Source of the DNA: Amaranthus tricolor | Taxonomy: Eukaryota > Streptophyta > Magnoliopsida > Caryophyllales > Amaranthaceae | Assembly (NCBI RefSeq): GCF_026212465.1 | Contig: NC_080051.1 | Span: 22,146,727 to 22,210,726, forward strand | Reading direction: 5' to 3' | DNA: 64,000 nt | In this document: one piece after another, positions 31,140 to 44,657 of the stretch | How the letters are laid out: every line of letters starts with the position of its first letter | How positions within the stretch are numbered: position 1 is the first letter of the stretch | The notes under the pieces: generated by a model | What the model saw: only the letters and a program-made list of their open reading frames with translations | What the model was told of the DNA's origin: nothing | Databases searched by the model: none | Position numbers and translations under genes: made by a program

Positions 31140-34100
31140 CTTGTAATTGGAAGCTGATTAAAATCATTGATTAGACGAGTTAATTTTATCAATTGATTTG
31201 ATTAGGTGATTCGCCCTCCACAAAGCTTGAATTTTGTGTTTTGCTAGAAATTCAAGTTTTATATCCTGAGAGTTTTTTTTCTAAAGGATTATATCTTGAG
31301 AGATTTATGATAAAAATTCTAAGGAGATAAAAATAAATGCAAAATTAGGACAAAAGAATAAAAAAGTAAATACGAAATAACAAAGGTAGAGCCGTAGAGG
31401 TAAGTAATAATGTCACTTAAAAATAGTCGAAACATAATAATAACTAAAAAGGATCTTTTAGGATGTTTTATTTTGTTATCAAATTACATTTTTTACTTAA
31501 TTTTTACCTTGAGTTTTGTCCCTTTATAAATTTTCATTTCATCTTCAAAATACCTCTTGTTTCAACCGAACCACACAAATTCAAGTAATATGTATAATAA
31601 ATTGAATCCAAAAACTAAGTAGATAACTTTTTTTACTTTAATTTCCGTATGTTTTAAAATACTTTTACTTTTTTATAGTTTGTAATGTGTTTGGCTATGA
31701 ATTATACTGAGAAGTGAAAAGCGAGAATTCCTAACTCCCAAGTCCTAACAACTATCAAGGATAAATATAGGTGTATTTTTGTGAGACTTTTTTATGATAG
31801 GATTTGGTATCGGAGTTTATATTATCATATTGTGTATTAGATGAGATCATAGATTTTTAGCCCATATATTAAATGGGATTTTTAACTTTTATATGAGTCA
31901 TCATCTTATGTTGAGACCGTCTTGGAGAAATATTTATCTGATAAATAATACACTTCTGTTAGTAAATGTTTGGTTCAAGCTAGAGGTGTTCAAAACAGAC
32001 TCAATGACTCGAAATTTGCCCGATCTTGTATTCTTGTAACAGAACCCGATTTGACCCGACTTCAAAAATGATTTACATTTATGTAAAAAATAATATTGAC
32101 ACAAAATCCGATTCTAAACCGACTCAAAACACCTAACTCAAAATCAACCGATGACCCGAATAAACGCTTCTACTTGAACCAAAAACGCATGCTGAAATTC
32201 CCTAGGAAATCCATAACAATAATGAATGTTGTTGGATTAAATTTTTACTTTTTTATTTACTTTCTTTTTTTCTTTTCAAAAAATTTGTTATAGTGATAAA
32301 TGGATAGTATTTGATGTACAACTTTAATAATTTTATTTTGAAATATTTGTAAAACAAAGAATAAATTTTGATAACTGAATTTGTAAGTCTTCAAACTACA
32401 AGTAACGTATAATTAATGATGCAAATTCATAATATCGTGTACTTTTTAAAAATTGCTTTATTACAAATTCGTAAATTTTTAATATTGTCTCTTACTAATT
32501 TTAGATATCCTTTTTTTTACACTTTTATACTTGTAATTTGTATTTTATTATTAATTTATAAATTAATACATAAAAGTGTAGAATTTTTTTTATTTGTCTC
32601 ATTGAAAAATCTATTAATATCAATATTTTATAAAATTTTTATTATGTGAAATCAAAGATATTTATAAATAGATTAGTGCATTGAAGATTGTACATAACTT
32701 AATAAGACACATACATTAGATAGGAGAGAGTATCTTTAAAATATTAAATACATTGTTCTGTTTCGGATTTTGATAAAATAATATATAAATTTATGTGTTA
32801 TAAAAATCATCAATAATGGCAGTATGTAACCAAGGTGTTATTGTAGAATATAGACATTATTTCTTTCCAGTTTGTTGAGTAAAATTTGCTAGGGGTATAA
32901 TTTTATTTTTCATATGACTCGCATTGTTTCACATTATAAAATAAATTTTATCCATATATTTTTTTTCACATTAGAACAGATTAGATCGTTTTAATTACCT
33001 ATTGAATCCGATCGAACCATTCTATAACGATCTGGTATGTCTGATCCGCGATTTTGTTAGTTTTTTTGTATCAAATTAATATATTTTTTTATGCAAATAT
33101 TTCGCATCTATAGTCAACAATATAATAATTCATAATTAATTGATTGCATTAACATAATTTAAGTATATATTACCATAAAAAAACTACATCTCAAAATATC
33201 AACGTATTTTTCAAAGTAACTCCGATATTTAAATATAATACGATTATAGTTTGGTCTATTTTAGTCTAAAAACCAAAACTAGACTGAAAATCAGTTTTTA
33301 TAAATAAAAAATTAAAATGAACTATTTAGACCGTAAAATAAGCCAAATACCAAAAGTACAATTTGATTTGCAATTTAAATCACAAGTACCACTAAAAAAG
33401 TAGGAATCGAAATTGTGCTTAAAATTAGTGTTGATCTAAAAAAAGTGTTGTAAGGACTTAGTCCACCACCAACTTTAAATGGTACTCTATTAAAATAAGA
33501 AGTGTTATAACTTAGGCGGTCTTTTTAGTCTTTTTAAGAGATCATTTTTAATTGGGTCGGCACATTATATATTTTTTAAAATATTATAAGTAGACATTAA
33601 TAATAATTTAAGTAGATATTTGAGATATTAAAAATAGACATTAAGAATATGATACATAAGCATTAATAAATATTTAAAATATAATAAATAAATTTTAATC
33701 TTTAATAGACTAGACTTGACATTTTTTTTTTTTTTTAAAAAGTTCTGTTTAAGAGACTAACCGGTACAATTGTGGGTAGAGTTCACACTTCACAGTAAGA
33801 GCAAGTAAGAAGAGTAAAAGGAAAAAACAAAAGCGAAACTGTGGACTGTGGAGTTGCATGGGACGACATAGAAAAGTGTGCCAGCATTGTCTGCAGAGTA
33901 ACAGTACTGAATTACTGTGGTGTGGTCCCTACTTGGTAGTCCTTGCCTGTTGAATGAAAATGATGATTGAGTAAGGAAACAAGATTGAATGCTGCCAATT
34001 CCATTCATTCATACATTCATTCATTCATTGCAATTTGCATTGATATTTGATAGGGATCTGACACATGGAACCATTACTCCACTCCCCACTCCCTTCGTTG

Positions 34101-36830
34101 CTTTGGTTTTAACGCAAGACAAGATTCTTATACGTACGTGTCTATCCCGTCTTGTTGGATGCTAACTTATGCAGTTATGCTTACAAGATAGTCTAGGTAA
34201 ATAACGAGGTAATGTAATATTGATAAATCATCCTTATGTAGACAAATTCAATATATTGGAGCTTTTAGAATTTTAATTTATCCTTTTTATTTTGTTTACC
34301 TTATTGGTATTTATTTTGTCTTTTACAATGATTTACAAATTACAGTGATTAATTTAAAATTTTTATATGTTTAATTGCTTACTATTCTAAATTTCTATTC
34401 TGCTTCGCCGTTTTACGTCCCTCAACTTTTATTACTATTTCTTTTTACTCTCTTTCACTCAGTCGCATTTGCTGCTAAGTACAATATTTGAGGTAACTAT
34501 GAAAAAGAAAATTGGGCAAAAATATATAAAAAGTAGGAGAAATATATAAACAACATGAAAAATAAGCTAGACCAATTAATAAGAATTCAAAAAATTATAA
34601 GTTTTAACCAAAAAAAGTTAAATGGACAATGTTATTCTCCTTCTATACTACCCGTTGAGTGACCAAAATAATTGAGACTCTACAATCTTATCCAGAATAC
34701 TTGCATTTCCAACCTCTTTTGATTAGATACTCTATGCTTTTATTTATTGTTTTATAGCTTTATACCTTGATTTTTTTTTCTCTCTCAAAATGTTGAACCT
34801 AGTAAACCAAATTTCCAAAAGAAATGTCCAAATTTTTAAATTTTGAATTATTTTTTTTCTAGGTTTTAATGTGAGCTCTGCCATTGCAACTGTTTGCATT
34901 ATTAATAGTATCACTAACAAAAAAATAAAATAAAGCAAGTTCTAATTTTTTTTTTTTAAAGTTGGAAAGACTATTTTCTAATAATATTATGATCTATAAA
35001 TTTATTGTTTCTTATTATTTCACCAATAAATTTGTTGAGATTGGTCTTGATTTGCACCTGGTTTGTCGAGTGAGTGTTCGGAACACTAGGCGTTGTGTAT
35101 GATGAGGAGAAGCAAATTATGAGCATCGAAGTAATGCCTAGTCAAGATCGGAATGGAACATGCCTTGAACGAGGCAACAAAGACGAGAATACATTAGTAG
35201 AGTCTAATCGAGCACTTCATCAGGTGGGGTATTTGTGTTGTCTACAGCTTTCTACTATGGACTTAATTGCTTTTTATATCGTAGGCTTTATTACCCCAAT
35301 TTTGGCTACGCCTTTCCTATTGTATAAAGGGAGTAATACACTCATACACTAACATAGATGATTATTCTAAACCCTTAGACCTACACAATAGCATATCTTT
35401 CTTCTCTCTCCAGTATAATACCACCACCGAGAACATAATCAAATTAAATGATCCTCGTAAATTTGAGCTTCATTCCCTCTGTTCTTAGATGTTTTAAGGG
35501 ATAAAGCTTGAATCTCTAGAACTTAATCTTAAATTATTTCAGTATTCTTCTACACATTTATTATTTGTTTTTTTTGGATTTTCTCCACAAGTACTTTTTA
35601 CCATACAATAATAAAGCGTTGATAGGTATAGCTAACTAGTAAGGTTACCAAACAATAATAAAGCGTTACAATTATTACTAACTACCAAGATTGTCGCTAT
35701 TCTAGTTTAAGGTTTCCTATCTCATCCTTCCACTAAGTACTAATGCAAATGGGCATGTTGGGACAAATTTACCGAATAACAATACGAATGAATGATGAAT
35801 TGGCACTTGGCAGTGATATTAAACTAACCAAGAGATAGCATAAGACGATGGAGGAATGAAATTTACTCGTTCGTCCCATTCATTTTGCATATTTATGTAA
35901 AAACCTTCATATTAGCATAAGACGATGGAGGAATGAAATTTACTCGTTCGTCCCATTCATTTTGCATATTTATGTAAAAACCTTCATATTATAATTTAAA
36001 TTAATGCAAAATGAATAACACAGAAAACTAAAAGAGTAAAGAATATAATTCAAAAACGATGTGAACTTAAACAATGAACTAAAACCTAGGGCGATCAAAG
36101 GATCCAATATGCTCAACCACAAAGGTTAAGATTCAATGCTAAGGATGAGAATAATAGCACAAATTCTCGTGTGAGACGATCTCACTGTGAGACATTCTCC
36201 ATAAATGTATTGCATAGTTCATCTAATATAATTGTTAGCATATGAACTCATTATTTTAAAAGCGTATGATCTTTACCGAAGTAGTTCATAGAATAATGAA
36301 TAGCCTAATAGTCTAATAAAAAGAACACAACATCGAAATCCCGACTTTCACATGCAAAGTCACACGAACATGAAAAATTAGTCACTTGGTCAACCTCATT
36401 AGTTATTCTGTGATTCTTGATAAGTATAAAAACTAGAAGGCTAGAACACATATCAATTAATCACAATTTATGCATAAATATCAACCCCAATAACAAGAGA
36501 CATGGAGGTAAACAAAATCAATTATATGAAATTAACGAATAACGAAGAAATGATGAACAAAATAATACACTACAATATTAATGAAAACTTGAAGTTGTGA
36601 CTATGAAAATGAAAGCTAGATTAACTCACATCGAGTCGAAACAAAAAATATTTTAATTTGAAGTACTTAACTAGACTAAAAGGAATAATAGCCATAGGTA
36701 GATGACGATAACAGAATACAAGACCACTTGAGTCTTGAATCCCATTTGCCAGCATAGGTAAACAAAATTATATGGATCAATTTCTATAGAACGAATGGTG
36801 ATTAACTCGACATAAAAAATACAAGTATTA
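31140..36830. other. gene-free, repeat-rich intergenic region
   Basis: AT-rich DNA with decayed elements (31983-32170 resembles 27170-27305) and no recognised gene. A 92-codon ORF at 35074-35352 has ordinary composition but no family resemblance that I know and no splice context. The stretch at 33770-34100 is less AT-rich and could be an unannotated transcript or old coding debris. Confidence 0.4.
35837..35990. repeat. 77-bp tandem duplication
   Basis: Two adjacent copies, 35837-35913 and 35914-35990, appear identical base for base, which indicates a recent duplication. The unit begins AGCATAAGACGATGGAGGAA. Confidence 0.95.
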
Positions 36831-36924
36831 TTATGTACATATCAAAAGAACAGAAATCAGATAGAATTCACATGCACAAATATTTCCTGTCTTTTAGACT
36901 AACTCTAGGAGAAGCGCATATACC

Positions 36925-39900
36925 TCACGTATCATATACCCTGACAGAACCACGGATAGCCTGCCTGCAAACAGGGCACTTTGGTGCTAGATCTCGTTCA
37001 ACTGAAAACACACATCTTTGGCAACAAACGAGGTGTCCACATGGTATAAATGCACACCGCCTCCTCCTCATGAGGCAGATAACGCACAATTGTCCATCAG
37101 GAATATCTCCCATTTCCTCTTCTTCTACATCTTCTGACTCGGGATTGCTGCTGCCATGGTTAGCATCAGCATCAGCATCAGCATCAAGTCTAGCACGCAT
37201 TTGCCTCTGCTCTCTCCTACGCTCCCACCATTGCTTCCACTTAACCCAGTTCCTGAAACGAAACAAAAAAAAGGACCAAACTGACATTAGATGCCAAAAA
37301 AAAACTTTGCAAATGAGTCCACTTTTAAAGGTAAAATCTAAAATAATAATACAAATATATAAGAAGCCCACTGTGTTCCAAAAGTCCTAGGCCAGTGGCC
37401 ATATGGCACCCTCTAATTAAGAGCGTCACATTCATAATTTACTTATCTTTTACAAAAATTTGACACCAATTATGCCAACTATTGGTAATCTTCTCAAAAT
37501 AATCCCAATTAGTATAAGTTGACTCAAGTAACCCCTACTACAGGGACATCCTTCTCAAATAGACTCTTTTTTAAAACCTTCATCATCTTGATCAAATTTA
37601 TCTCACAATAAAAGATAATAGAAGGCATGGGTCCGTGTTTATGATTGATTGTGATAAGTTGGAAACTCGGGAGGAGTGCTTGGAGGAATGGATAGAGATT
37701 AAAAGATGGAGGTGGGGAACACGGAAGAGGATGAGCGTTTGGCTAAAGTAAAACAGGCTTATCATTCGGTGGGGAGTGTCTCCTTAACGTGGGAGTATTC
37801 TATTTAATCCAAACTTGGGACAAAAGACAACCATTAGTTGGGATTATTTGTGTCAAAACCCTTTTATAAAACATCCCTAGGCCCTAAAATGGATCATCCG
37901 ACCTTCTCTAAGAGATTAGGACACTGTCATGATATTGTTCTAATAGACTATATTTAACATTTTCAGAATAAAAAAAAGCATTTACTCAATTTGTTAGCAT
38001 CAATTCAGGTTTTGCTATTGCTGTAATATGAGGAAGGATTATTGCTGTAGTATCAGGATGAATTATTTTAATGAAATGGTCATGGACTCGATCTATTGAG
38101 AGAGTAAATATATGAATGCTGTTTCAGTCAAAAAGGACCGCAAGCAACATGATAAATTCAATTAATGCATCACATTTTGGGGTATTATTATAGGAATTAA
38201 TAAATTATCTATAAGAGTATTATAGTGATTACCTCGTTAACTATGTAGCTTGCGAAATAGGTTTGTAGGGGAAAGTAGTATAAAAAGAGGAGGAAAAGCA
38301 AAAAGTAAATCAGAAAATATATAGTATTGAGTTCCCAACTCCTACTGGAGAGTTTAGCCTCTCGGAAGCTTGTAATCGTTATTCCGTTTATTGTGGTCAC
38401 TTGGGTCACAATTAATACACATCTTTAGTTACTTTGGTACATTACATCACGTTTTCATTGCATATTTGCTATTATACTGTCATTTTCACAGCTCATCAGT
38501 TTTGCAATTGATTCACTAATTTCATGTTAACCATAGCCATGGCATTCTGGCCTTCTCAGTCTATCACATTCACCTCCACTAAATTGGAGATCAAACAGGG
38601 AATCCTAGTTATTTTCCACCTATTCTACCAAGAAAGAGGAAGAAAAAGCTAAAAACATAAATAGAAACCTAAAATCTAATCATTAGAGGCATATAACGTT
38701 CAAAGGTAGAAAACCTTTTATTAAGGTGAATTCTGCTTTTAACCAGAAACCGCATGAACATAAATGAAGCTAGATAAAGTACCTAGCAACTGCATAGCCA
38801 AGTATGCCAATCGACACTGAGCCCACAACAATACCACTCCATAGTAAGATCTTTGTTTTGAAAGAGAGGTCTATGAGCATTTGATCCTTGGTCAACTCAG
38901 TTCTGCACAAAATAAATTATTCAGGAATCTTGACCAAAAACATCACTACAAAATGGTTAAAAATGTAAGATCAATTAATGATAATTACATCCAAAACATA
39001 TGTCTTAAAAAAAAAAAGCAAAAAAAAAAAAATCAATGCTTATATAAACATTTAGCAACCAAATTAACAAATTTATGAGCTGTAAACTGAAACTACTCCA
39101 ACTTCCTTTGCATGTAACAAATAAATATATACAAATTTGTCAAGATCATAAGCTGTCACTGCTTTATATTTACGGTCCAAGCCTATTTACAGTATTCGGA
39201 TAAAGACTTTCTACAAACATTAAAATTGATGGCCTTACAGAAAAAAAGGAAGATCATCACAAGATTTTAACTCATGAACTCCATTTTTCGTGGAGCAAAC
39301 CCCAACTCCTGTTACCTCCTTTCCGATTGGAAGAATTTTCTCCTCATCAAGCACACCAACCTACCAAGTAATCATAATTTTCAGTAAAAGAAAAACAAAT
39401 CAGTTGATGTAGAGGCAAGAAGTCAAAAGTGTAGAGAAGGAAAGAAGAAAATAAACTGAACAAGCAATAAAAAGGTCAGCAACTCACAGGGTAATCATAT
39501 CCAAAAAGTGCCTGAAGAAAGGTGTAGGGTGAAGCTTGAATTGGTTGAATATGATGGTACACTGTCGTCAAGGGCAAGAGATGTTTCGAACCTTCCAAAT
39601 TGACCACCACATAATCCGAAGGCTGTTGTTGACGACAATCAACAAGAACAAATGGAACCTGCAAAAAATAAGAACATAGAAGATGTGTATTATAGAAACT
39701 CAATTAACCACAACTGCCATACAGATGATATGTGCTCTCCTCAACTCCCCCTGCCTCTCTCCTCCCTTTTCCACTCTGTTTATGACAGAAAATCTCTGTT
39801 CATATCCTTGATGCTTTAAATTCAAGGATGATTGTCATGTACAAAAACAATTATGAAAAGCAAACAGTTGTTTAGATTGAGAATTGCAAAACCAACAGTG

Positions 39901-42900
39901 CATGATTTCATTTCAAGCCTCAATGATAAAGCAAAAAACATATTTTTCTAAATACCAATAACAAGCCCGGTGATCTAGTTTTAATTTAAAAAAAAAAAAA
40001 AGAAACAAAACCAAGAAATAAAAAACCATCACGTGGAAATATGTTGACCATGTTCCTAAAAAGTATGAATTAGAACCTTTCTTAACCTAATGCTCTCGAT
40101 TTTAACTAATTAAGAATTTTCATTAAAGGTAGCTAAAAACTCAATAAGTGAAAAGAGTAATTACAACAACATGAATTAGTAACCATTTCTTGGACATTCA
40201 TAATCTATCATCAACAGAGAACTAAGAAAATATAGCAAAGTCACAATCAAAAAGCTATAATGCATACCATTCTAATCGAGGTAGAACCTTTATCTCTCCA
40301 AATGTTAGCCAAGACAGCACGTAGATCCGGATACCATCCAAAAAGTCCTCTCCATTCATTGTATATACACTTCACAGCATAATACGATCAAAATTAGATA
40401 AAATACTAAAATGAAATATTGCTTTATGTTAGAGGCATCGCATTAACAAGAAGCAGGTCATAGATACTAAAAGGCGAATAGTGAATCGGCTACAAGGGAA
40501 CTATTTTCCATAAAACCATAACTATATAACAGCTCTTTTCCTTTTAAGATACAAGTACAGAAAACTGGACTTGAAGCCCACATTACTTTTCAAAAGGAAA
40601 CTTTTGGTAGAAAATGGGGACCAGAGAGTGGCAAACCCAAAACTCGGATTAAGTGAGAGCACATTCGGTATAGAAATAATCAGTTAAAATAGTTTTAAAA
40701 ATTTATCAAAAACAATAATGTTTTAAATTCAACCCTTAAAATATTCAATAATTTATTTCGACGAATTCTCATATCTCGAAACCAACGAGTTATAAGATTA
40801 CTGGGAATATACAAAATACATCCTTTTCAAAAAATGTTACCAAGAAATCCTTTTTGAATTGTTCTCTCGTTTTATTGCATAACTTTATCTTCAATATCGT
40901 ATAAACATTGTTGGGTTGCTCCATATCCATTTATTTTCTTCTCTTTAAATTTTTTTTATCAAAATTAGTAATTACAAAGTTGGCATATATTTTATAATAA
41001 ATTTACAGCATTTGAAAAGTATATATAGACCAGCTATAAAAGTATGATACATATCAATTAATTATAATTCGCGTCTCACTAGTCTTATTAATCCAACAAG
41101 CGTTTACATTATAGATATAAATAATTAGTACTAAGAGAATCAATGATAATGTTTAGCTTAGTTGGTAAGATGCACACGTCAATTGTCCCTGAAGTTAGGT
41201 TGCGAGATCAATCCTTGCTAACTACAATTTTTTTGAGAATTAGGCGAGTGCCCTTAAGTGTTGGGGGTGAGTCCCCTTGGATCCACCCATGATACTAGGT
41301 ATTCATTCGCTTAATATTTTTTAAATTAAATCTCAATGCATCTCAAAAGCACCACATTGGATCAAAATAAGCGTGACATTCATCCCCATAGTAGTTTAGA
41401 ATAACTAAATTGAAAACCACCAAAGGTTAGTGGCATTCAGTACGGAAATAAGCACACCAGCAGAAAACTGAAAGCCTAACCCTAGGGCCCCAATCATGGA
41501 ATCTTAAAGCAAGAGAAACTCATGATAAGACCCACCTAATCATACTTCAGCATCTAGATTCCATCTACTGCTTCTTCAACTCCCTTCTTTTAATCCACAC
41601 CTACTATTTTACTCTTTCTCCTCTAAATTAATTTCACTTTAGGCTCATGATAAGACCCACCTATTCATACTTCAGCATCTAGATTCCATCTACTGCTTCT
41701 TCAACTCCCTTCTTTTAATCCACACCTACTATTTTACTCTTTCTCCTCTAAATTAATTTCACTTTAGGCTCTTGTCATCGTACTCAAACTCCCAAATGCC
41801 TGGTTCCTCCATTCTTAAACACATCTTGTTTCACCAAACTCACCTAAAACTACTACTTAAATGTACTTAAAGCCTTTATTCATCAAACCATCACATACAA
41901 AATATGATCAACATATCCACACTTCACACCTCCTTGACAATATAAATTTCTCAAAACATAATTTCAATGAGTGTTACACTAAGTCTAAGCAACAATGTTT
42001 GAAAGGAATCAAAGCTCAAGGTGTAACAAGCAAAGGCATTAAGGCGCACCTATGAACACAAAATCAGTACGAAAGTACAGCAACTCAAGCTTCTTTTTTT
42101 TCATATTTGCAAGTGATCTTTTCACCACTCCTAAATTCACATGTTTTACCAAATGCTTTAGACGAATAAGTATATTAGTATAATTAACAATAAAATTTCA
42201 ACCTAAAAAACAAGTCTTATTAGTTCAAATAAGAACACATGTCAAAACAAAAGTAATTAAACCCTAACAGCAACAACAACAATTTAGAAATTCAACTCAC
42301 TTTATCCACAATTTCGAATTTCAAGTTTTCAACTCACTTGATCCATGATTTCGATTTCAAATCTCAACAACAACAACTTCGAATTTCAACTCAGTTGTTT
42401 TGCCAAATAATTTAGAGTGATAAATATATTAGTAGAATTAACACTCAAGCTTCAATCTTGAAAACATGTCTTAGTTCAAATAGAAACACAAATCAAGCAA
42501 AACTAATTAAACCCTAACAACAATATAAACAGCAATTCAATTTCAATTTCAACTTAATTTTTTCTATCAAACTTCCATAAAACCCCAAAAATATAAAATC
42601 GAAGTACCTGTTGAAAGCGTTGAACAATAACACCACGTTCACCAGAACCTCTGGATTGAAGAACACCATTCCACAAACTCTTCCAACTCCCTCCTTTAAA
42701 CGCCGACCTGGACTCCACCATACCTCGCACCACTACTAAAACCTCAGAAACACTCTCTTCTCCATATCCAGTGCCGGCTTCATCGTTAATTATGGACCGA
42801 AGATCAGAAACTTGTACTGAAGGAGCGTCCTTGATTTTCCGAAGCGCCGATGAGGAGGCGACGAATTTCGAGAAGCTTCGAATTGCGACATAGGCTAGAG

Positions 42901-42979
42901 CTATGCCGAGGAATGCACCATCTCCGAAGAAGGCTAGCTGCGCTGCTATTGCAGCCGTGGCTTGGTCTGCCGCCGACAT
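36925..42979 (-). CDS. SPL2: membrane RING E3 ubiquitin ligase, SP1-like SPL2 type (complete, six exons)
   Basis: Exons: 42979-42608, 40369-40268, 39658-39488, 39360-39239, 38902-38783, 37252-36925; all in consistent phase, 404 residues. An N-terminal hydrophobic segment (about 15-37, FFGDGAFLGIALAYVAIRSF) is followed by a domain of the GIDE/MULAN type (LKKIKDAP-like start, VVVRGMVESRS, VIVQRF, VPFVLVDCRQQQPSDYVVVN, LPLTTVYHHIQPIQ). A second membrane segment (about 274-294, ILLWSGIVVGSVSIGILGYA) follows. The C-terminal RING runs from about 352: LCVIC...CAFIPCGHLVCCQRC...CPVC. It resembles Arabidopsis SPL2, a homologue of the chloroplast outer-membrane ligase SP1 and animal mitochondrial MUL1. 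Location in a plastid, mitochondrial or peroxisomal membrane is inferred from the family. An Asp-Ala repeat (DADADADA) precedes the RING. Confidence 0.92.
37453..37868. mobile_element. inverted-repeat element in SPL2 intron 5
   Basis: Left, TTTGACACCAATTATGCCAA...ATTGGTAATCTTCTC, pairs with right, CCATTAGTTGGGATTATTTG...TGTCAAAAC, over about 60-90 bp with many mismatches. The interior (37600-37800) is purine-rich on the plus strand. The target duplication was not resolved. Confidence 0.5.
41150..41330 (+). mobile_element. probable tRNA-derived SINE, second family, in SPL2 intron 1
   Basis: A box A-like TTAGCTTAGTTGGTAAGA (about 41153-41170) is followed about 30 bp later by a degenerate box B (GGTTGCGAGATCAATCC, about 41199-41215). 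The downstream part, CTTAAGTGTTGGGGGTGAG, is typical of SINE bodies. It does not resemble the SINE at 346. No clear target duplication was found. Confidence 0.5.
41521..41770. repeat. 125-bp tandem duplication in SPL2 intron 1
   Basis: Two adjacent copies, 41521-41645 and 41646-41770, differ at about one base. The unit begins CATGATAAGACCCACCTA. Confidence 0.95.
42142..42590. repeat. diverged tandem duplication in SPL2 intron 1
   Basis: Sequence from about 42142 (TTTTACCAAATGCTTTAGAC ... ATTAAACCCTAACA) returns from about 42400 (TTTTGCCAAATAATTTAGAG ... ATTAAACCCTAACA). The copies are about 260 bp apart and clearly diverged, so this is older than the 125-bp duplication nearby. Confidence 0.6.
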
Positions 42980-43399
42980 TGATGGTTCATATGTTTGAGG
43001 ATCAAATTGAGATGGGATATCGGAATTTTGATAAGGAAAATATATATGTATTGGCCGGCGATGTTTTTTTTTTTTTTTTTTTTTTTTTTTGAGATAATGG
43101 TGGTTTTGTTGTTCGGGAGTATTTTTATTTTCGGAGGATGGGGATTAATGTAGAGAGTAGCTTCACTTGGTTAATGGATGATTATATATGGACTTAATTT
43201 AACGACCAATTTGTAACCAAAATTGATGAGTTTGAAATTTTGAAAACAATACATTTTAATAAAAAAAATAATTCTCAAAAAAAGATGTCTTATTATTTTT
43301 TTTAAGGTGATAACTTTTTGCTGTTAATATTATCAACGTATAATAGAAGACCAGTTTAAAAGTAAAATAACTAAATGTTGTTAATTCACCTTTGATCCA
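42980..43399. promoter_or_regulatory. SPL2 upstream region
   Basis: This stretch holds the SPL2 promoter and 5' UTR. It includes a run of about 29 T residues at about 43062-43090, shortly upstream of the start codon. Confidence 0.35.
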
Positions 43400-43860
43400 C
43401 AACGATAAGTTAGAGAAATGTGGACTAACATAACAGACTACTCCTCTTATAAATAATTGATTTTACGATGGAATATTATCAGATTTTTCTTCAATCAACT
43501 CTCCACTTGTACGAATCTTACAAGTTTAGTGACAAATTTATCATGGTATCAGAGGCGACGATTTTCAATCAACTGAAAGCAAAAAAATCTCAGACTTCCA
43601 TAAAAACAACAATGCGTGGGCTCAAAAAGAATGATGTTCCCATCCAATTAAAAAGATAAACTCACATGGCGGAATGTCGATAAAATAATCCACATTCAAA
43701 AATTAAAGAGAGGTTATTTAACGCATATGATTGATGGGCTACTCTTCCTATAACAAATTAATTTTAGGATGAAGCCTCATCAAACTTTTGTTCAGTCAAC
43801 TCTCCGATCTCGTTGTGTATGAGTCCACTGAAGAATTTATATTTAATAACAATTGATTTT
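43400..43860 (+). mobile_element. probable degraded TRIM (miniature LTR element)
   Basis: Two diverged direct repeats (about 43400-43540, ...ACTACTCCTCTTATAAATAAT...TTCAATCAACTCTCCACTTG; and about 43700-43850, ...GCTACTCTTCCTATAACAAAT...TTCAGTCAACTCTCCGATCT) flank a short interior. The interior opens with a primer site for initiator tRNA(Met), TGGTATCAGAGG at 43544-43555. No coding sequence is present. Confidence 0.5.
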
Positions 43861-44657
43861 TTTTAATTAATTGTGTATTCATCACTTGGATTGAAAGCGT
43901 AAGATTTACATAGTGTATCATACTATCAATGAATAGGAAAGCAGCTATTACCATTTTCACTCAATGAAGTTATGATATTCAATGGCTTGGTCTTTGCCTA
44001 CTTCCCCACTCTTATTCATATTCATCTACATTCCATTGTAGAGTATTATTAAGCCTTCATCGATGAAAACCTGGATTGAATCTCATCTACATCTTATACA
44101 TTGAGCTATAATGTGCAACTTGTATTAATACAAGGTCTTGTTCGTAGGACTATTGGTGGGCAAAGTAGGTTGGGAGAAGAAGAGGATAAGAAGATAATCG
44201 ATCACAGGACCTGCTCTAACTAATACAAAATCCAATTTGCAAGACTTTATCTTTTGGATTGAGCTTTAATGTGTAACTTGTTCTAACTTAATACAAGGTC
44301 TTGTTTGTAGAACTAGTAGCATGTTAAATTTTATCAATCAATCTAAGACTTTAGTTTTTATTTATTTAATTTTATTTTTATTATAAGGTAGATTGTTATA
44401 AGGAAAGGGCATGGAGATAATTGTTTTCAGAACCTTAATTTTGAAAAGTGAGAGGAGGTCTTAATAAATAATGGTAATTTGTAAAGTTAATAATACCTTT
44501 ATGTGGTAGGATTTGATAGGAAGAAAATTTTTGTGATTTTAATTTACCTTTTTTTATTTTGTTATTTTATTATTGTTATTTTTGTCTTTTTATAGTAATT
44601 TACAAATCATCACGGTTATTAATTAGAATGTATTGAAAAAGTGACAATTACTCCAAG

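Noticed and set aside
35074..35352. 92-codon ORF as a gene
   Set aside because: It has no recognised domain, no splice or promoter context, and lies in repeat-rich DNA. A gene cannot be excluded, but I cannot support it.
37172..37200. Asp-Ala repeat of the SPL2-type protein as a separate microsatellite of interest
   Set aside because: GCATCA-type repeats within an acidic linker are common and short; no more than four units are present.
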